A DNA stretch of 64,000 nucleotides from Microbispora bryophytorum (GCF_006874465.1 NZ_VIRL01000002.1:80092-144091), one strand, 5' to 3'. Shown: positions 7,374-17,780, numbered from the stretch's first letter. Program-made: numbers and translations. Notes: generated from the sequence alone by a model not told the origin.

Positions 7374-8387
7374 TTGCTCGACGACCGCAAACTCGCCGTC
7401 CTGCGCGCCATCGTCGAGGACTACGTGTCCACCAACGAGCCCGTGGGATCCAAGGCCCTGGTGGACAGGCACAACCTCGGCGTCTCCCCGGCGACGATCC
7501 GCAACGACATGGCGGCGCTGGAGGAGCAGGGATACATCACCCAGCCGCACACCAGTGCGGGCAGGGTGCCGACCGACAAGGGATATCGCCTCTTCGTCGA
7601 CCGGCTGTCGCAGATCAAGCCGCTGTCGGGCGCGGAACGCAGGGCCATCGAGACCTTTCTCGCCGGGGCGGTGGACCTCGACGAGATCGTCATGCGCACG
7701 GTGCGGCTGCTCGCGCAGCTCACCCGGCAGGTCGCGGTGGTCCAGTACCCCTCGCTCACCAGGTCGTCGGTGCGTCACGTGGAGATCGTCCCGCTCGCGG
7801 AGCGCCGGGTCATGCTGGTGCTGATCACCAACACCGGGCGGGTCGAGCAGCGTGTGGTCGACCTGCCGGAGGACATCGCCGACGACCGGGTCGCGAACCT
7901 GCGCGCCGTGCTCAACGCGTGCCTGGACGGCTGCGGCCTGTCCCGGGTGCCGGAGACCGTGGCCGACGTTCCCGAACGCCTGCCTCCCGAGGACAGGCCC
8001 GTGGCGGTCACGATCCTGTCCGTGCTGCTCGAGACGCTCGTCGAGCGGCACGAGGAGAAGATTGCTTTTGGTGGGACGGCCAACCTCGCCGCCGCCGACT
8101 TCAGCATCGGCCTGCGGGACGTGCTGGAGGCGCTGGAGGAGCAGGTCGTCCTCATCCGCCTGCTGGGAGAGACCGGCGGGCTGTCCGGACTGACCGTCCG
8201 CATCGGATCCGAGAACCCCTACAGCGGGCTACGTGGCACCTCTATCGTGGCCGCGGGATACGGTGCGGGCGACAGAGAACTGGCCCGGCTCGGAGTGCTG
8301 GGCCCGACACGAATGGACTATCCGGTGACGATGGGTGCGGTGCGCGCGGTGGCGCGTTACGTCGGCCAGATCCTGGCGGGGTCATAA
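7374..8387 (+). CDS. hrcA: Heat-inducible repressor HrcA
   Basis: HrcA binds CIRCE operators and represses chaperone genes until heat stress engages GroEL. The 337-residue protein opens with its winged helix ([28 protein letters not shown]), with the recognition segment [19 protein letters not shown]. Then come the insertion domain and the GAF-like dimerisation domain ending [14 protein letters not shown]. The start is a TTG: GGGAGG lies seven bases upstream and no ATG or GTG fits. Transcription should be autoregulated through the CIRCE element just upstream. The stop codon directly abuts the dnaJ start. Confidence 0.96.
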   Translation: MLDDRKLAVLRAIVEDYVSTNEPVGSKALVDRHNLGVSPATIRNDMAALEEQGYITQPHTSAGRVPTDKGYRLFVDRLSQIKPLSGAERRAIETFLAGAVDLDEIVMRTVRLLAQLTRQVAVVQYPSLTRSSVRHVEIVPLAERRVMLVLITNTGRVEQRVVDLPEDIADDRVANLRAVLNACLDGCGLSRVPETVADVPERLPPEDRPVAVTILSVLLETLVERHEEKIAFGGTANLAAADFSIGLRDVLEALEEQVVLIRLLGETGGLSGLTVRIGSENPYSGLRGTSIVAAGYGAGDRELARLGVLGPTRMDYPVTMGAVRAVARYVGQILAGS

Positions 8388-9524
8388 GTGTCCAACGACT
8401 ACTATGCGACCCTTGGCGTACGGCGCGACGCCAGCCAGGAAGAGATCAAGAAGGCGTACCGCCGTCTCGCTCGTGAGCTGCACCCGGACGTCAACCCCGA
8501 TCCGGAGACCCAGGAGCGGTTCAAGGAGATCAACCAGGCGTACGAAGTGCTGTCCGACGCGGGCAAGCGCCGCATGTACGACATGGGCGCCGATCCGTTC
8601 GGCGGCGGCGCCGCGGGGGCCGGAGCAGGCGGCTTCGGCGCGGGCTTTCCGTTCAGCGACATCATGGACGCCTTCTTCGGCTCGGCGGGCGGCACGCGGG
8701 GGCCCAGGTCCCGTGCCCGCCGTGGCCGCAACGCCACCATCAGGGTCGAGCTCGACCTGTCGGAGGCGGCCTTCGGCACGACCCGCGAGATCGTGGTCGA
8801 CACGGCCGTGGTCTGCGAGGTCTGCCAGGGCTCCGGGGCGGCGGCCGGCACCCACCCCGACACCTGCGACATGTGCCACGGGCGCGGCGAGGTCTCGCAG
8901 GTGACCCGTTCGTTCCTCGGCCAGGTCATGACCTCCCGTCCCTGCCCCCAGTGCGGCGGCTTCGGCAGCGTCATCCGGCACCCCTGCATGGAGTGCTCGG
9001 GCGAGGGACGGGTCAGGACCCGGCGCACGATCAAGGTCAGGATCCCGGCCGGCGTCGAGGACGGCACGCACATCCAGCTCGCCGGCGAGGGCGAGGTCGG
9101 CCCCGGTGGCGGGCCTCCCGGCGACCTGTTCCTGGAGATCGCCGAGCGGCCGCACGAGATCTTCGAGCGACGCGGCGACGATCTGCACTGCACGGTCCAC
9201 ATCCCGATGACCGCAGCCGCGCTCGGCACCCTGATCACGGTCGAGACCCTCGACGGACCCGAGGAGATCGACGTGCGGCCCGGCACCCAGGCCGGTCAGG
9301 TCATCCCCCTGTACGGCAAGGGCGTTCAGCGGCTCAACGAGACCGGCAGGGGCGACCTGCTGATCCACGTGAACGTCGAAACGCCGACCAAGCTTGACCC
9401 GCCGCAGGAGGAACTACTGCGCGAGCTGTCGAAACTGCGTGGGGAGGAGCGGCCGGCCGGCAAGTTCTCCCCGGGGCAGCAGGGCTTCTTCTCCCGCCTG
9501 CGGGACGCCTTCAACGGCCGCTGA
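8388..9524 (+). CDS. dnaJ: Chaperone DnaJ (type I)
   Basis: This is the J-domain co-chaperone of DnaK. The 378 residues comprise the J domain with the HPD motif (ELHPDVNPD), a Gly/Phe-rich linker ([18 protein letters not shown]), and a zinc domain with four CxxCxGxG repeats ([32 protein letters not shown]). The C-terminal substrate-binding domains follow. The GTG start immediately follows the hrcA stop, so translation is coupled. This is the second actinobacterial DnaJ, the one paired with hrcA rather than with dnaK-grpE. Confidence 0.97.
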   Translation: MSNDYYATLGVRRDASQEEIKKAYRRLARELHPDVNPDPETQERFKEINQAYEVLSDAGKRRMYDMGADPFGGGAAGAGAGGFGAGFPFSDIMDAFFGSAGGTRGPRSRARRGRNATIRVELDLSEAAFGTTREIVVDTAVVCEVCQGSGAAAGTHPDTCDMCHGRGEVSQVTRSFLGQVMTSRPCPQCGGFGSVIRHPCMECSGEGRVRTRRTIKVRIPAGVEDGTHIQLAGEGEVGPGGGPPGDLFLEIAERPHEIFERRGDDLHCTVHIPMTAAALGTLITVETLDGPEEIDVRPGTQAGQVIPLYGKGVQRLNETGRGDLLIHVNVETPTKLDPPQEELLRELSKLRGEERPAGKFSPGQQGFFSRLRDAFNGR

Positions 9525-9533
9525 GCTGATCGC

Positions 9534-10268
9534 ATGAGTGTTCCCGTGTTCCTGTCGGACGCGGCCGGCCAGGCGGCGGACACGATCGTCCTCGACGGTC
9601 CGGAGGGGCGGCACGCCGCCGCCGTACGCCGCCTGCGCCCGGGGGAGCGGATCGACCTGACCGACGGCGCGGGGCGGGTGGCCGAGTGCACGATCACGGC
9701 GGCCGGCCGGGACTCGCTGACCGCGGAGGTGCTGCGCCGGTTCGAGGTCCCGCCGCCCCGGCCCAGGCTGGTCGTCGTCCAGGGCCTGCCCAAGGGCGAC
9801 CGGGGCGAGCTCGCGGTCGAGATGATGACCGAGGCGGGGGTCGACGTGATCGTCCCCTGGGCCGCCTCCCGTTGTGTGACCCAGTGGAAGGGCGACCGGG
9901 CCGCCAAGGCCCTCGCCCGCTGGCGCGGCACGGCCCGCGAGGCGGCCAAGCAGGCCCGGCGCTTCCACCTGCCCGTGGTGACCGAGCAGGCCACGACCAC
10001 GGCGGTCGGCTCGCTCGTCTCGGCGGCGGCGCTCGCGGTCGTCCTGCACGAGGAGGCCGCCGAGCCGCTGAGCCGCCTGCCTCTGCCGGAGGAACCGGGC
10101 GACATCGTGGTGATCGTCGGCCCGGAGGGCGGCGTCACCGACGAGGAGATCGCCACGTTGCGGGCCGCGGGAGCCACGCCGGCCCTGTTGGGGCCGACGG
10201 TGCTGCGCACCTCGACGGCGGGCGTGGCCGCGGCGGCCGTCCTGCTGTCCCGCTGCGGGCGCTGGTGA
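9534..10268 (+). CDS. rsmE: 16S rRNA m3U1498 methyltransferase
   Basis: The 244-residue SPOUT-class enzyme methylates N3 of U1498 in 16S rRNA. The N-terminal PUA-like domain (DGPEGRHAAAVRRLRPGERIDLTDG) precedes the SPOUT knot with IVGPEGGVTDEEIATL and LGPTVLRTSTAG, which form the SAM pocket. It starts nine bases after dnaJ, as in other actinobacteria. Confidence 0.95.
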   Translation: MSVPVFLSDAAGQAADTIVLDGPEGRHAAAVRRLRPGERIDLTDGAGRVAECTITAAGRDSLTAEVLRRFEVPPPRPRLVVVQGLPKGDRGELAVEMMTEAGVDVIVPWAASRCVTQWKGDRAAKALARWRGTAREAAKQARRFHLPVVTEQATTTAVGSLVSAAALAVVLHEEAAEPLSRLPLPEEPGDIVVIVGPEGGVTDEEIATLRAAGATPALLGPTVLRTSTAGVAAAAVLLSRCGRW

Positions 10269-10338
10269 GAGCCGGTTGAGACGGCGCCGGTGATCGGGCG
10301 GGGCGCCGGTCGTATCCCCGGATGAGCGGCGGGCCGGG

Positions 10339-11007
10339 TCAGGGCGAGGGCGACGGGCTCGCCGACTCGGGGGTGGCCGTCACCGTGGGCGCCGTGGTCG
10401 TCGGGGTGACCGGGGGCGCGGACCTGGTGGGCGGAGCCGTCGAGGGACGGCGCGAGGCCGAGGGCGTCACCGCGGGCGGCTGCGTCACCGACGTCGGTGA
10501 GCACGTCGGCGGGACGACCGCGTCGGGCTCGATCACCCCGGGCTGGGGGGTGGGCGTGACGCAGGGATCGGACGGCGACGGCGACGGCCTGGTGGTCACG
10601 CCCACCCTGTGCGTCGGCGACGGAGTGGGCCGTTCGCGGGACGGGCTCGGCATGACGGGCACGATCACGACCGGACGCGAGGGCGGCAGGTTGGGGGGCC
10701 GGGTCACCGACGAGGTGTCCGTCTGGTCCTCGCGCTCGTCACCGGCGGGGGCGATGCCCGTGGACTGCGCCACCTGGTCGCGCAGGCTGGGGACGATCAT
10801 CACGACCGTGCCCGCGACGAGCACGGCCCCCGCGGCGGCCGCTCCGATGCGCCACCACAGCATGTTCCGCAGGCCGCGCAGACCGCGCCGGTCGATGCGC
10901 CCGCGGATGATTTCGAGTCCTTCGGGAGACGGCACGACCGAGTCCGCCTCCGCGCGCAGGGCACGGCGGAGCAACTCGCCGTACTCGTCGTCGGGCGGGA
11001 AGGTCAT
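10339..11007 (-). CDS. Putative anti-sigma-type membrane protein
   Basis: About 100 N-terminal residues form a cytoplasmic helical region (MTFPPDDEYGELLRRALRAEADSV...) followed by one transmembrane helix (IGAAAAGAVLVAGTVVMIV). The rest is an extracytoplasmic tail rich in Pro, Thr and Ser with many PSPS-type stretches. Its start overlaps the stop of the sigma factor gene by 4 bp, the standard arrangement for a sigma/anti-sigma pair. The zinc motif HxxxCxxC of ZAS anti-sigma factors is absent, so the role as anti-sigma factor is inferred from position and topology. Confidence 0.7.
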   Translation of the reverse strand: MTFPPDDEYGELLRRALRAEADSVVPSPEGLEIIRGRIDRRGLRGLRNMLWWRIGAAAAGAVLVAGTVVMIVPSLRDQVAQSTGIAPAGDEREDQTDTSSVTRPPNLPPSRPVVIVPVMPSPSRERPTPSPTHRVGVTTRPSPSPSDPCVTPTPQPGVIEPDAVVPPTCSPTSVTQPPAVTPSASRRPSTAPPTRSAPPVTPTTTAPTVTATPESASPSPSP

Positions 11008-11609
11008 GAGAACTGCTCCAGTGCCATCCGTAGTGCGGCCATGCCGCGGGCCGTGTGACTCTTCACCGCGCCCTTGCTGATCCCCATCGCGTGTGCGATC
11101 TCGGCCTCTGACAGATCGCCGTAGTATCGCAGCACCAGCGCCTCGCGCTGGCGGGTCGGTAAACCTCGGAGTGCCTCGATGACGGCGGAACGCTCCAGCT
11201 CACCGATCGCGCCGTTCTCCGCGCTCGGCGCGTCCGGCAGCCCCTTGGGCGCGTACTTCTCGACGACCGCGCGGTGCCGCAGCACGGAACGCGAGCGGTT
11301 CACGACCGATTGGCGAAGGTAGGCCAGTGCCTTGTCGGTGTCTCTCAGCCTGCGCCAGGCGCCGTGAAGGGCGACGAACGCATCCTGAACGACCTCTTCC
11401 GCGCTGGCGACATCACGCACCAGCAGCACGGCGAGACGCACCAATGACCGATAGTGGGCGCTATAAAGCGCCGTCACGGCCATGTCGGCATCCCATCCGA
11501 CGGGCACCGTTCCCAACGACCTGTCGGCCACGAGGGTCTCGGTGGTCACATCAATAGGACGCTCGTCATCCCCGGGGGGTTTACGTTCTTCCGAATCATT
11601 AGGGGGCAT
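11004..11609 (-). CDS. Extracytoplasmic-function sigma factor (SigE-family)
   Basis: The product has region 2 (LYSAHYRSLVRLAVLLVRDVASAEEVVQDAFVALHGAW) and region 4 (LRGLPTRQREALVLRYYGDLSEAEIAHAMGISKGAVKSHTARGMAALR), the plan of ECF sigma factors of the actinobacterial SigE-like group. I take MPPNDSEERK as start, giving about 201 residues. A GTG at 11666 would add 19 poorly conserved residues. It is co-transcribed with the membrane protein downstream, which presumably holds it inactive. No target promoter is identified. Confidence 0.85.
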   Translation of the reverse strand: MPPNDSEERKPPGDDERPIDVTTETLVADRSLGTVPVGWDADMAVTALYSAHYRSLVRLAVLLVRDVASAEEVVQDAFVALHGAWRRLRDTDKALAYLRQSVVNRSRSVLRHRAVVEKYAPKGLPDAPSAENGAIGELERSAVIEALRGLPTRQREALVLRYYGDLSEAEIAHAMGISKGAVKSHTARGMAALRMALEQFS

Positions 11610-11727
11610 GGCCCAGCGGTGTCCTCGCCCGACACTAGGGGGGTTTTCTGGTGCAGTCTCGCACACTCACACTAGCCGGGGGGATCATTGCAGTCATCGA
11701 TTACCGTCAACGGCTAGGCTTTCGCGC

Positions 11728-12072
11728 GTGAGCGACTGCCTCTTCTGCAAGATCGTGGCCAAGGAGGTTCCGGCGGACATCGTCCTGGAGGCCGGACGGG
11801 CGCTGGCCTTCCGCGACATCAACCCGCAGGCCCCCACCCATGTCCTCGTCGTGCCCAAGGCTCACCATGAGAACGCCGCCGTGCTGGCGGCGGCCGACGA
11901 CGGCCTGACCGACGACCTCCTCAAGACCTGCCATGCGGTGGCCGTGCTGGAGGGCGTGGCCGAGACCGGCTACCGGATCGTGTTCAACACCGGGGCGGGG
12001 GCAGGGCAGGAGGTCTTCCACGTCCACGCGCACGTTCTGGGCGGCCGGGACCTCACCTGGCCCCCCGGCTGA
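11728..12072 (+). CDS. HIT-family nucleotide hydrolase
   Basis: This 114-residue histidine-triad protein begins SDCLFCKIVAKEVPADIVLE. It has an N-terminal CxxC and the catalytic triad HVHAHVLGG near the C-terminus. HIT proteins hydrolyse nucleoside phosphoramidates or dinucleotide substrates; the exact substrate is unknown. The GTG start has no ribosome site but has a -10-like TAGGCT (11715-11720) seven bases upstream, so the transcript is probably leaderless. Its position before phoH is conserved. Confidence 0.92.
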   Translation: MSDCLFCKIVAKEVPADIVLEAGRALAFRDINPQAPTHVLVVPKAHHENAAVLAAADDGLTDDLLKTCHAVAVLEGVAETGYRIVFNTGAGAGQEVFHVHAHVLGGRDLTWPPG

Positions 12073-12231
12073 GCGGCAGTGCCCGGCCCCCAGGATTCGC
12101 CCGGACGGGGCGGTGTCCGCAGTGGTGCGCCGCGAGGCGCCGCTCCGGGTGACGCGACGGGGCGGAGATTGGGGGGAGGGCACTACCATGAGAAGGAACT
12201 AGGGAGGCGATCAGGGCCGCAAGGGCCGCCC

Positions 12232-13254
12232 ATGTCCGAGTCACAGCACATCCACAAGACCCAGGCCAAGGTAGTCATCCCAGAGGGGCAGCCGATGGTC
12301 AGCCTCCTCGGGTCGGGTGACGAGCTGCTACGGGTCATCGAGAGCGCCTTCGGCGCTGACATCCACGTGCGGGGCAACGAGATCACTATCACCGGCAGTC
12401 CGGAGGAGAGCGGCGTCGTCGTCCGCCTCTTCGAGGAGCTGGTGGAGTTGGTCGGCTCGGGTGCCGAGCTGTCCCCAGACGCGGTCGAGCGCAGCATTCA
12501 CATGCTGCGGCAGGCCACCGACCGTCCGGCCGAGGTGCTGTCCCTGGACATCCTGTCCTCGCGGGGCCGCACCATCCGCCCGAAGACGGTCAACCAGAAG
12601 CGGTACGTCGACGCGATCGACAAGCACACCATCGTCTTCGGCATCGGTCCCGCCGGCACCGGCAAGACGTACCTGGCGATGGCGAAGGCCGTGAAGGCCC
12701 TGCAGAACAAGCGGGTCAACCGGATCATCCTCACCCGCCCCGCCGTCGAGGCGGGGGAGCGGCTCGGCTTCCTGCCCGGCACGCTCTACGAGAAGATCGA
12801 CCCGTACCTGCGGCCGCTGTACGACGCGCTGCACGACATGCTCGACCCCGATTCGATCCCCCGCCTGATGTCGGCCGGGACGATCGAGGTCGCGCCGCTC
12901 GCCTACATGCGCGGCCGGACGCTCAACGACGCCTTCATCATCCTGGACGAGGCGCAGAACACCTCGCCCGAGCAGATGAAGATGTTCCTGACCCGGCTCG
13001 GCTTCAACTCGAAGATCGTGGTCACCGGCGACGTGACCCAGATCGACCTGCCCGGCGGGCAGGACAGCGGCCTGAAGGTCGTCCAGCACATCCTCGAGGG
13101 CATCGAGGACATCCATTTCAGCAGGCTGACCAGCGCCGACGTCGTTCGGCACAAGCTGGTGAGCGACATCGTCGACGCATATGGCCGTTACGACGCCGCG
13201 ATGGCCTCGGAGCCGCGCGTGATCAACAAGCGGCCGCGGAACAACCGGCGGTGA
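12232..13254 (+). CDS. phoH: PhoH-family ATPase
   Basis: The 340-residue protein has an N-terminal KH-like region ([32 protein letters not shown]) and a P-loop ATPase domain with Walker [16 protein letters not shown] and Walker [10 protein letters not shown], then [12 protein letters not shown]. PhoH-like proteins are RNA-associated ATPases that, with YbeY, take part in RNA processing. The start [11 protein letters not shown] follows GGGAGG at a long distance. The 159 bp upstream hold only a four-codon frame (ATG at 12188). It is followed by ybeY after 28 bases. Confidence 0.95.
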   Translation: MSESQHIHKTQAKVVIPEGQPMVSLLGSGDELLRVIESAFGADIHVRGNEITITGSPEESGVVVRLFEELVELVGSGAELSPDAVERSIHMLRQATDRPAEVLSLDILSSRGRTIRPKTVNQKRYVDAIDKHTIVFGIGPAGTGKTYLAMAKAVKALQNKRVNRIILTRPAVEAGERLGFLPGTLYEKIDPYLRPLYDALHDMLDPDSIPRLMSAGTIEVAPLAYMRGRTLNDAFIILDEAQNTSPEQMKMFLTRLGFNSKIVVTGDVTQIDLPGGQDSGLKVVQHILEGIEDIHFSRLTSADVVRHKLVSDIVDAYGRYDAAMASEPRVINKRPRNNRR

Positions 13255-13282
13255 GCGCGACCATGACGGGTGAGGAGACCCC

Positions 13283-13756
13283 GTGAGTATCGAGGTGGCC
13301 AACGAGTCCGGCGTCGAGGTCGACGAATCGGCGCTGGTCGAGCTGGCCGGGCACGTCCTCGGCCGGATGGGGATCAACCCGCTGGCCGAGCTGTCGATCC
13401 TGGTGATCGACGAGGCGGCGATGGCCGAGCTGCACGAGCAGTGGATGGGGGAGCCGGGCCCGACCGACGTGCTGGCCTTCCCCATGGACGAGCTGCGGCC
13501 CAACGTCGGCGGCCGGGACGAGGACGCGTCTCCCGACCCGGCGCTGCTCGGCGACGTGGTGCTGTGCCCCCAGGTGGCGGCCAAGCAGGCCGCCGAGGCC
13601 GGGCACGGCGCGCAGGACGAGCTGGAGCTGCTGTGCACCCACGGCATCCTGCACCTGCTCGGCTACGACCACGCCGAGCCCGAGGAACACGCCGAGATGT
13701 TCGGTCTGCAGGACGAACTGCTCAGTGCGTGGCGGGAGGTGCGGCGTAAGCCGTGA
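13283..13756 (+). CDS. ybeY: Endoribonuclease YbeY
   Basis: YbeY is a metal-dependent RNase that matures the 3' end of 16S rRNA. In this 157-residue protein the zinc motif is [20 protein letters not shown]. The segment [11 protein letters not shown] is also typical. The start is GTG. The stop overlaps the next gene's GTG by 4 bp, so the two genes are translationally coupled. Confidence 0.96.
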   Translation: MSIEVANESGVEVDESALVELAGHVLGRMGINPLAELSILVIDEAAMAELHEQWMGEPGPTDVLAFPMDELRPNVGGRDEDASPDPALLGDVVLCPQVAAKQAAEAGHGAQDELELLCTHGILHLLGYDHAEPEEHAEMFGLQDELLSAWREVRRKP

Positions 13757-15048
13757 ACGACGGCTGGCTGCTCTCCGCTGTCTTCCTGATCGTGGCCGGC
13801 GGCCTGCTGGCGAGCGCGGAGACGGCGCTGACCCGCATCTCCAGAGTGCGCGCGGAGGAGTTCGTCAAGGAGGGGCGGCGCGGCGCGGTGCGGCTGCAGG
13901 CGATCGTCGCCGACCCCCCGCGCTATCTCAACCTGGTGCTCCTGCTGCGTCTGAGCTGTGAGCTCGTCGCGACGGTGATCACCACGCTGCTGTTCATCGA
14001 CTGGCTCGGCGACCGCGGGCAGGCGTACACCCTGGCGGCCGTGGTGATGATCCTGGTGAGCTACGTCATCGTCGGGGTCATGCCGCGTACGCTCGGCCGC
14101 CAGCACGCCGAGCCGGTGGCACTGGCGGGCGCGCCCATCGTGTACGGCCTGACCCGGATCTTCGGCCCGCTGCCCGAGCTGCTGATCCTGCTGGGCAACG
14201 CGCTCACCCCGGGCAAGGGCTTCCGCGAGGGTCCGTTCACCTCCGAGGCCGAGCTGCGCGACCTCGTCGACCTGGCCGAGCAGCGCCGGGTCATCGAGCC
14301 CGACGAGCGGGAGATGATCCACTCGGTCTTCGAGCTCGGCGACACGCTGGTGCGCGAGGTCATGGTGCCGCGCACCGACATGGTCTTCATCGAGCGCGGC
14401 AAGACGCTGCACCAGGCGCTCTCGCTGGCCCTGCGCAGCGGGTTCTCCCGCGTCCCGGTGGCGGGCGAGAACGAGGACGACGTGGTCGGCATCGCCTACC
14501 TCAAGGACATCGTCCGCCGGATTCAGGACACCGGCGACGGCGGCGTGCGGGTGGACGAGCTCATGCGGCCCGCGACGTACGTGCCGGAGAGCAAGCCGAT
14601 CGACGAACTGCTGCGTGAGATGCAGGCGCGGCAGATCCACCTCGCCATCGTCATCGACGAGTACGGCGGGACCGCCGGCCTCGTCACCATCGAGGACGTC
14701 ATCGAGGAGATCGTCGGCGAGATCGCCGACGAGTACGACCAGGAGGCCCCGCGGGTCGAATGGCTGGACGAAGGGGCGGTGCGGGTGACCGCGCGGCTGC
14801 CGGTCGACGAGCTCGGCGAGCTGTTCGACGCGGAGATCGAGGTCGAGGACGTCGACACGGTCGGCGGCCTGCTGGCGCACGCCCTGGGCCGGGTGCCGAT
14901 CGCGGGTTCCGAGGCGGTGGTCGGCGGCCTGCGCCTGACGGCCGAGAACCTGGCGGGGCGCCGCAACCGGATCAGCACGGTCGTCGTGCGCCGCGAGGAG
15001 CTCGCGACGGGCGACGAGGTCGTGGCCGCCGGCGCCGACCACGAGTGA
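13753..15048 (+). CDS. CNNM/CBS-domain membrane protein (CorC-HlyC type)
   Basis: The 431-residue protein has the DUF21/CNNM membrane region with about four helices ([25 protein letters not shown] at the N-terminus). A CBS pair ([17 protein letters not shown]..., [18 protein letters not shown]) and a CorC/HlyC C-terminal domain ([22 protein letters not shown]) follow. This family is linked to magnesium or cobalt homeostasis and is usually labelled hemolysin without evidence of hemolysis. It is coupled to ybeY. The 277 bp downstream show no gene. Confidence 0.92.
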   Translation: MNDGWLLSAVFLIVAGGLLASAETALTRISRVRAEEFVKEGRRGAVRLQAIVADPPRYLNLVLLLRLSCELVATVITTLLFIDWLGDRGQAYTLAAVVMILVSYVIVGVMPRTLGRQHAEPVALAGAPIVYGLTRIFGPLPELLILLGNALTPGKGFREGPFTSEAELRDLVDLAEQRRVIEPDEREMIHSVFELGDTLVREVMVPRTDMVFIERGKTLHQALSLALRSGFSRVPVAGENEDDVVGIAYLKDIVRRIQDTGDGGVRVDELMRPATYVPESKPIDELLREMQARQIHLAIVIDEYGGTAGLVTIEDVIEEIVGEIADEYDQEAPRVEWLDEGAVRVTARLPVDELGELFDAEIEVEDVDTVGGLLAHALGRVPIAGSEAVVGGLRLTAENLAGRRNRISTVVVRREELATGDEVVAAGADHE

Positions 15049-15325
15049 CCCGTCGCCGGGACTGCAAGCGTTTTTCAACCGAGCTGCAAGCGCCCCCGGT
15101 CACTGTTGTCCCAGGCGCTCAGAAGGGGTTCGGGGCGTCTCGTCGGGGAGTCCGGCGCGTCGGGAGGGGGTTCGCGGCGCACCGGAGCCTCCCGTGGGGG
15201 ATCCGTATTCAGTGCGGGGCTCTCACCCGGCTCGGGCTCGGGTGAGGGCCCTGTATTGATTACGCAAAGTGATTACCCGCTCGCGGTCGGGGGAAGGAAA
15301 CCTCCGGCAAAGCGGGGAGGCGGGT

Positions 15326-15985
15326 ATGCGCATCGTCTACACGGCCGTCGCGGGCTGCCTGGTCCTGGTCACCGGTGCCTGTGGCACGGGCGAGGTCACG
15401 TACGCCGCCGTCCGGGCAGCCGGCAAGGCGGCGGACGCGAACCGTCCGCGGACGGTGCTCGGCAAGATGGACGGCCTTCCCGAGGGGTTCTTCAGCCACG
15501 CGCGGGCGCCCTGGCGTCCGCCGTTCCGTCCCCGCGCCCGCGCGTGCCGCCTGCTGTTCGACGCGGCCGCGGGCAAACCCCCGAGTGAGGGGCTCAGCGG
15601 CACGACCGCCGCCACCTACCAGGGCGCGCACGCGGGTGAGCTCGCCGGGGTCGCGGTTGCCGTCTACGACGGCGGAGAGGCGGCCGGGCATCTCGCCGCG
15701 CTCCGCGACGCCCTCTCCCACTGCGCGACGGCCGACGGCGGCACGCCGTACGACCGGCTGGCGGCCGCGCGGACGCCGCTGCCCGGCGTCGGCGGACCGG
15801 ACGCGGCGGGACGGTCCCTGTCCGGGAGGGTCGGCGGCTACCCCTACCGCATGCACGTGGTCGTCGCCCGCTCCGGCCACGCCCTGATCGCGCTCGTGCA
15901 CGCGGGCCTGACCCCGCCCGACCCGGCCCGGACGGCCGAACTGGCACGGCTGCTCGTCCGTGAGGTCGGTACCCTTGACGCGTGA
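15326..15985 (+). CDS. Putative secreted lipoprotein
   Basis: MRIVYTAVAGCLVLVTGACGTGEV is a short lipoprotein signal with the lipobox VTGAC, so the mature protein should be anchored outside the membrane. The chosen ATG has GGGGAGG seven bases upstream; the open frame extends 19 codons further 5' without a ribosome site. The 219-residue product has two further cysteines (ACRLLFDAAAG, LSHCATADG) that could form a disulfide, and an alpha/beta character. Function is unknown. Its end overlaps the next gene by 4 bp. Confidence 0.75.
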   Translation: MRIVYTAVAGCLVLVTGACGTGEVTYAAVRAAGKAADANRPRTVLGKMDGLPEGFFSHARAPWRPPFRPRARACRLLFDAAAGKPPSEGLSGTTAATYQGAHAGELAGVAVAVYDGGEAAGHLAALRDALSHCATADGGTPYDRLAAARTPLPGVGGPDAAGRSLSGRVGGYPYRMHVVVARSGHALIALVHAGLTPPDPARTAELARLLVREVGTLDA

Positions 15986-16317
15986 CACAGACGCTGGACC
16001 CCGAGGACAACAAGATCATCACGCTGGCCAGGTCGGCGCGGGCGCGCGGCGGCACCTCCGAGGGCGCCGCGGTGCGCGACGAGACGGGCCGGACGTACGC
16101 CGCGACCACGGTGGCGCTGCCCTCGCTCCGGCTCTCCGCCCTCCAGGCGGCCGTGGCCATGGCCGTGTCCAGCGGAGCGAAGTGCCTGGAGGCGGCGGCG
16201 ATCGTCTCCGAGGCCGACGACCCGGCCGAGCAGGACCTGGCCGTCGTCGAGGACATGGGCAACGGCACGCTGTTCCTGGCCGCCCCGGACGGCTCGCTGA
16301 AGGGCCGGTACATCTGA
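15982..16317 (+). CDS. Cytidine-deaminase-like protein without active-site residues
   Basis: This 111-residue protein occupies the place before era where actinobacteria encode a protein usually annotated as cytidine deaminase. The fold markers are recognisable (GGTSEGAAVRDETGRTYAATTVALPSLRLSALQAAVAMAV). However, the zinc-binding and catalytic motifs of the family (CAE and PCxxC) are replaced, and no cysteine is present where they should be, so catalysis is unlikely. The GTG start overlaps the lipoprotein stop. TACCCT lies six bases upstream, which could also give a leaderless message. Confidence 0.8.
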   Translation: MTQTLDPEDNKIITLARSARARGGTSEGAAVRDETGRTYAATTVALPSLRLSALQAAVAMAVSSGAKCLEAAAIVSEADDPAEQDLAVVEDMGNGTLFLAAPDGSLKGRYI

Positions 16318-16318
16318 C

Positions 16319-17230
16319 ATGGACGCCGAATCGAGCGGTTTCCGTGCGGGTTTCGCCTGCTTCGTCGGCAGGCCCAACGTCGGCAAGTCCACGCTGATGA
16401 ACGCCCTGGTCGGCACCAAGGTGGCGATCACCTCGTCCAAGCCGCAGACCACGCGGCGCGCCATCCGCGGCATCGTCCATCGGCCGGACGCCCAGCTGGT
16501 GATCGTGGACACCCCCGGCCTCCACCGCCCCCGCACGCTCCTGGGGGAGCGGCTGGACAGCCTGGTGCTGTCCACGCTCACCGAGGTCGACGTGATCGGG
16601 TTCTGCGTCCCGGCCAACGAGCCGATCGGCAAGGGCGACCGGTTCATCGTCGACAAGCTCACCGCCGTCAAGAAGACCCCGGTGGTGGCGGTCGTCACCA
16701 AGTGCGACCTGGCCACCCGCGAGCAGGTCGCGCACCAGCTTCTCGCGGTGTCCGCGCTGGCCGAGTTCGCGGAGATCGTCCCGGTGTCCGCGCAGGGCGG
16801 CGAGCAGCTGGACGTCCTCGCCGACGTGCTCGTCAAGCGGCTGCCGGAGTCGCCCCCGCTGTACGTCGGCGGGGAGCTGACCGACGAGCCGGAGCAGGTG
16901 CTGGTCGCCGAGTTCATCCGGGAGGCGGCGCTGGAGGGCGTGCGCGACGAGTTGCCCCACTCGATCGCGGTGGTCGTGGAGGAGATGAACCCCCGGGAGG
17001 GCCGCGACGACCTCCTCGACGTGTACGCCCACATGTTCGTCGAGCGCCCCTCGCAGAAGGCGATCGTGATCGGCCCGGGCGGCGCGAGGCTCAAGGACGT
17101 GGGCACCCGCGCCCGGCAGCAGATCGAGGCGCTGCTCGGCACCCGGGTCTACCTCGACCTGCGGGTCAAGGTCGCCAAGGAGTGGCAGCGCGATCCCAAG
17201 CAGCTGCGGCGTCTCGGCTTCTACGACTGA
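16319..17230 (+). CDS. era: GTPase Era
   Basis: Era is an essential GTPase in 30S subunit assembly. G1 is GRPNVGKSTLM, G3 DTPGLHRP and G4 TKCD. The C-terminal KH domain contains IGPGGARLKDVGTRARQQIE, the 16S-rRNA-binding loop. At 303 residues it has full length. It starts one base after the preceding stop. Confidence 0.97.
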   Translation: MDAESSGFRAGFACFVGRPNVGKSTLMNALVGTKVAITSSKPQTTRRAIRGIVHRPDAQLVIVDTPGLHRPRTLLGERLDSLVLSTLTEVDVIGFCVPANEPIGKGDRFIVDKLTAVKKTPVVAVVTKCDLATREQVAHQLLAVSALAEFAEIVPVSAQGGEQLDVLADVLVKRLPESPPLYVGGELTDEPEQVLVAEFIREAALEGVRDELPHSIAVVVEEMNPREGRDDLLDVYAHMFVERPSQKAIVIGPGGARLKDVGTRARQQIEALLGTRVYLDLRVKVAKEWQRDPKQLRRLGFYD

Positions 17231-17236
17231 CGGCCG

Positions 17237-17719
17237 TCACCGGCGGCGCAGCAGCGCGGCGGCGGCCAGGACGGCCAGCGCGACCGAGGCCAGCAGGCCG
17301 GCGAACCAGCCGTACTGGATCGTCGGATGCACCCGCAGCAGCCCGGAGACCTGGAAGTCGAGCCGCCCCACGAGGTCGCGCGGGTCGGCGAGGAACATGG
17401 CCAGTGCGAAGGCGGCCACCGAGCCGGGCAGGATCGCCAGCCCGGTGAACAGCCAGCTCCGCGCCGCGCCGAGCACACCGAGCAGCATCGCGGTGATGCC
17501 GGCGCCCAGCACGAACCAGCCGGCGCCGGCGTCCACGCCGCGCACGGCGTGGGTGAGCGACGCGTCGAGGATGCCGAACTCGGCGGTGAGGCCCGCCCAC
17601 GGGAGCAGCGCGGTCACGGCCAGCGCGAACCCCGCGACGAACACGCCGGTGGCCCGCAGGACACCGGCCGCGCTGGTGCCTCGCCGCGGCCTGCCGGGAT
17701 GCTGCGTGGGTTCCGACAC
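17237..17719 (-). CDS. Four-helix membrane protein, unknown function
   Basis: The 160-residue product has a short polar N-terminus and four predicted membrane helices, for example VFVAGFALAVTALLPWA, WFVLGAGITAMLLGVLG, FTGLAILPGSVAAFALAMF and GLLASVALAVLAAAALL, then a basic tail. I do not recognise the family. GTG at 17719 is preferred over GTG at 17725. It has a -10-like TAGCCT exactly seven bases upstream and no ribosome site, consistent with leaderless translation. It is convergent with era, six bases apart. Confidence 0.65.
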   Translation of the reverse strand: MSEPTQHPGRPRRGTSAAGVLRATGVFVAGFALAVTALLPWAGLTAEFGILDASLTHAVRGVDAGAGWFVLGAGITAMLLGVLGAARSWLFTGLAILPGSVAAFALAMFLADPRDLVGRLDFQVSGLLRVHPTIQYGWFAGLLASVALAVLAAAALLRRR

Positions 17720-17780
17720 GATCACCAGGCTACGGCCCGAGGCGGCCGGTTTCAGCCCTTGCCGTGCCCCGGAACCCGGT

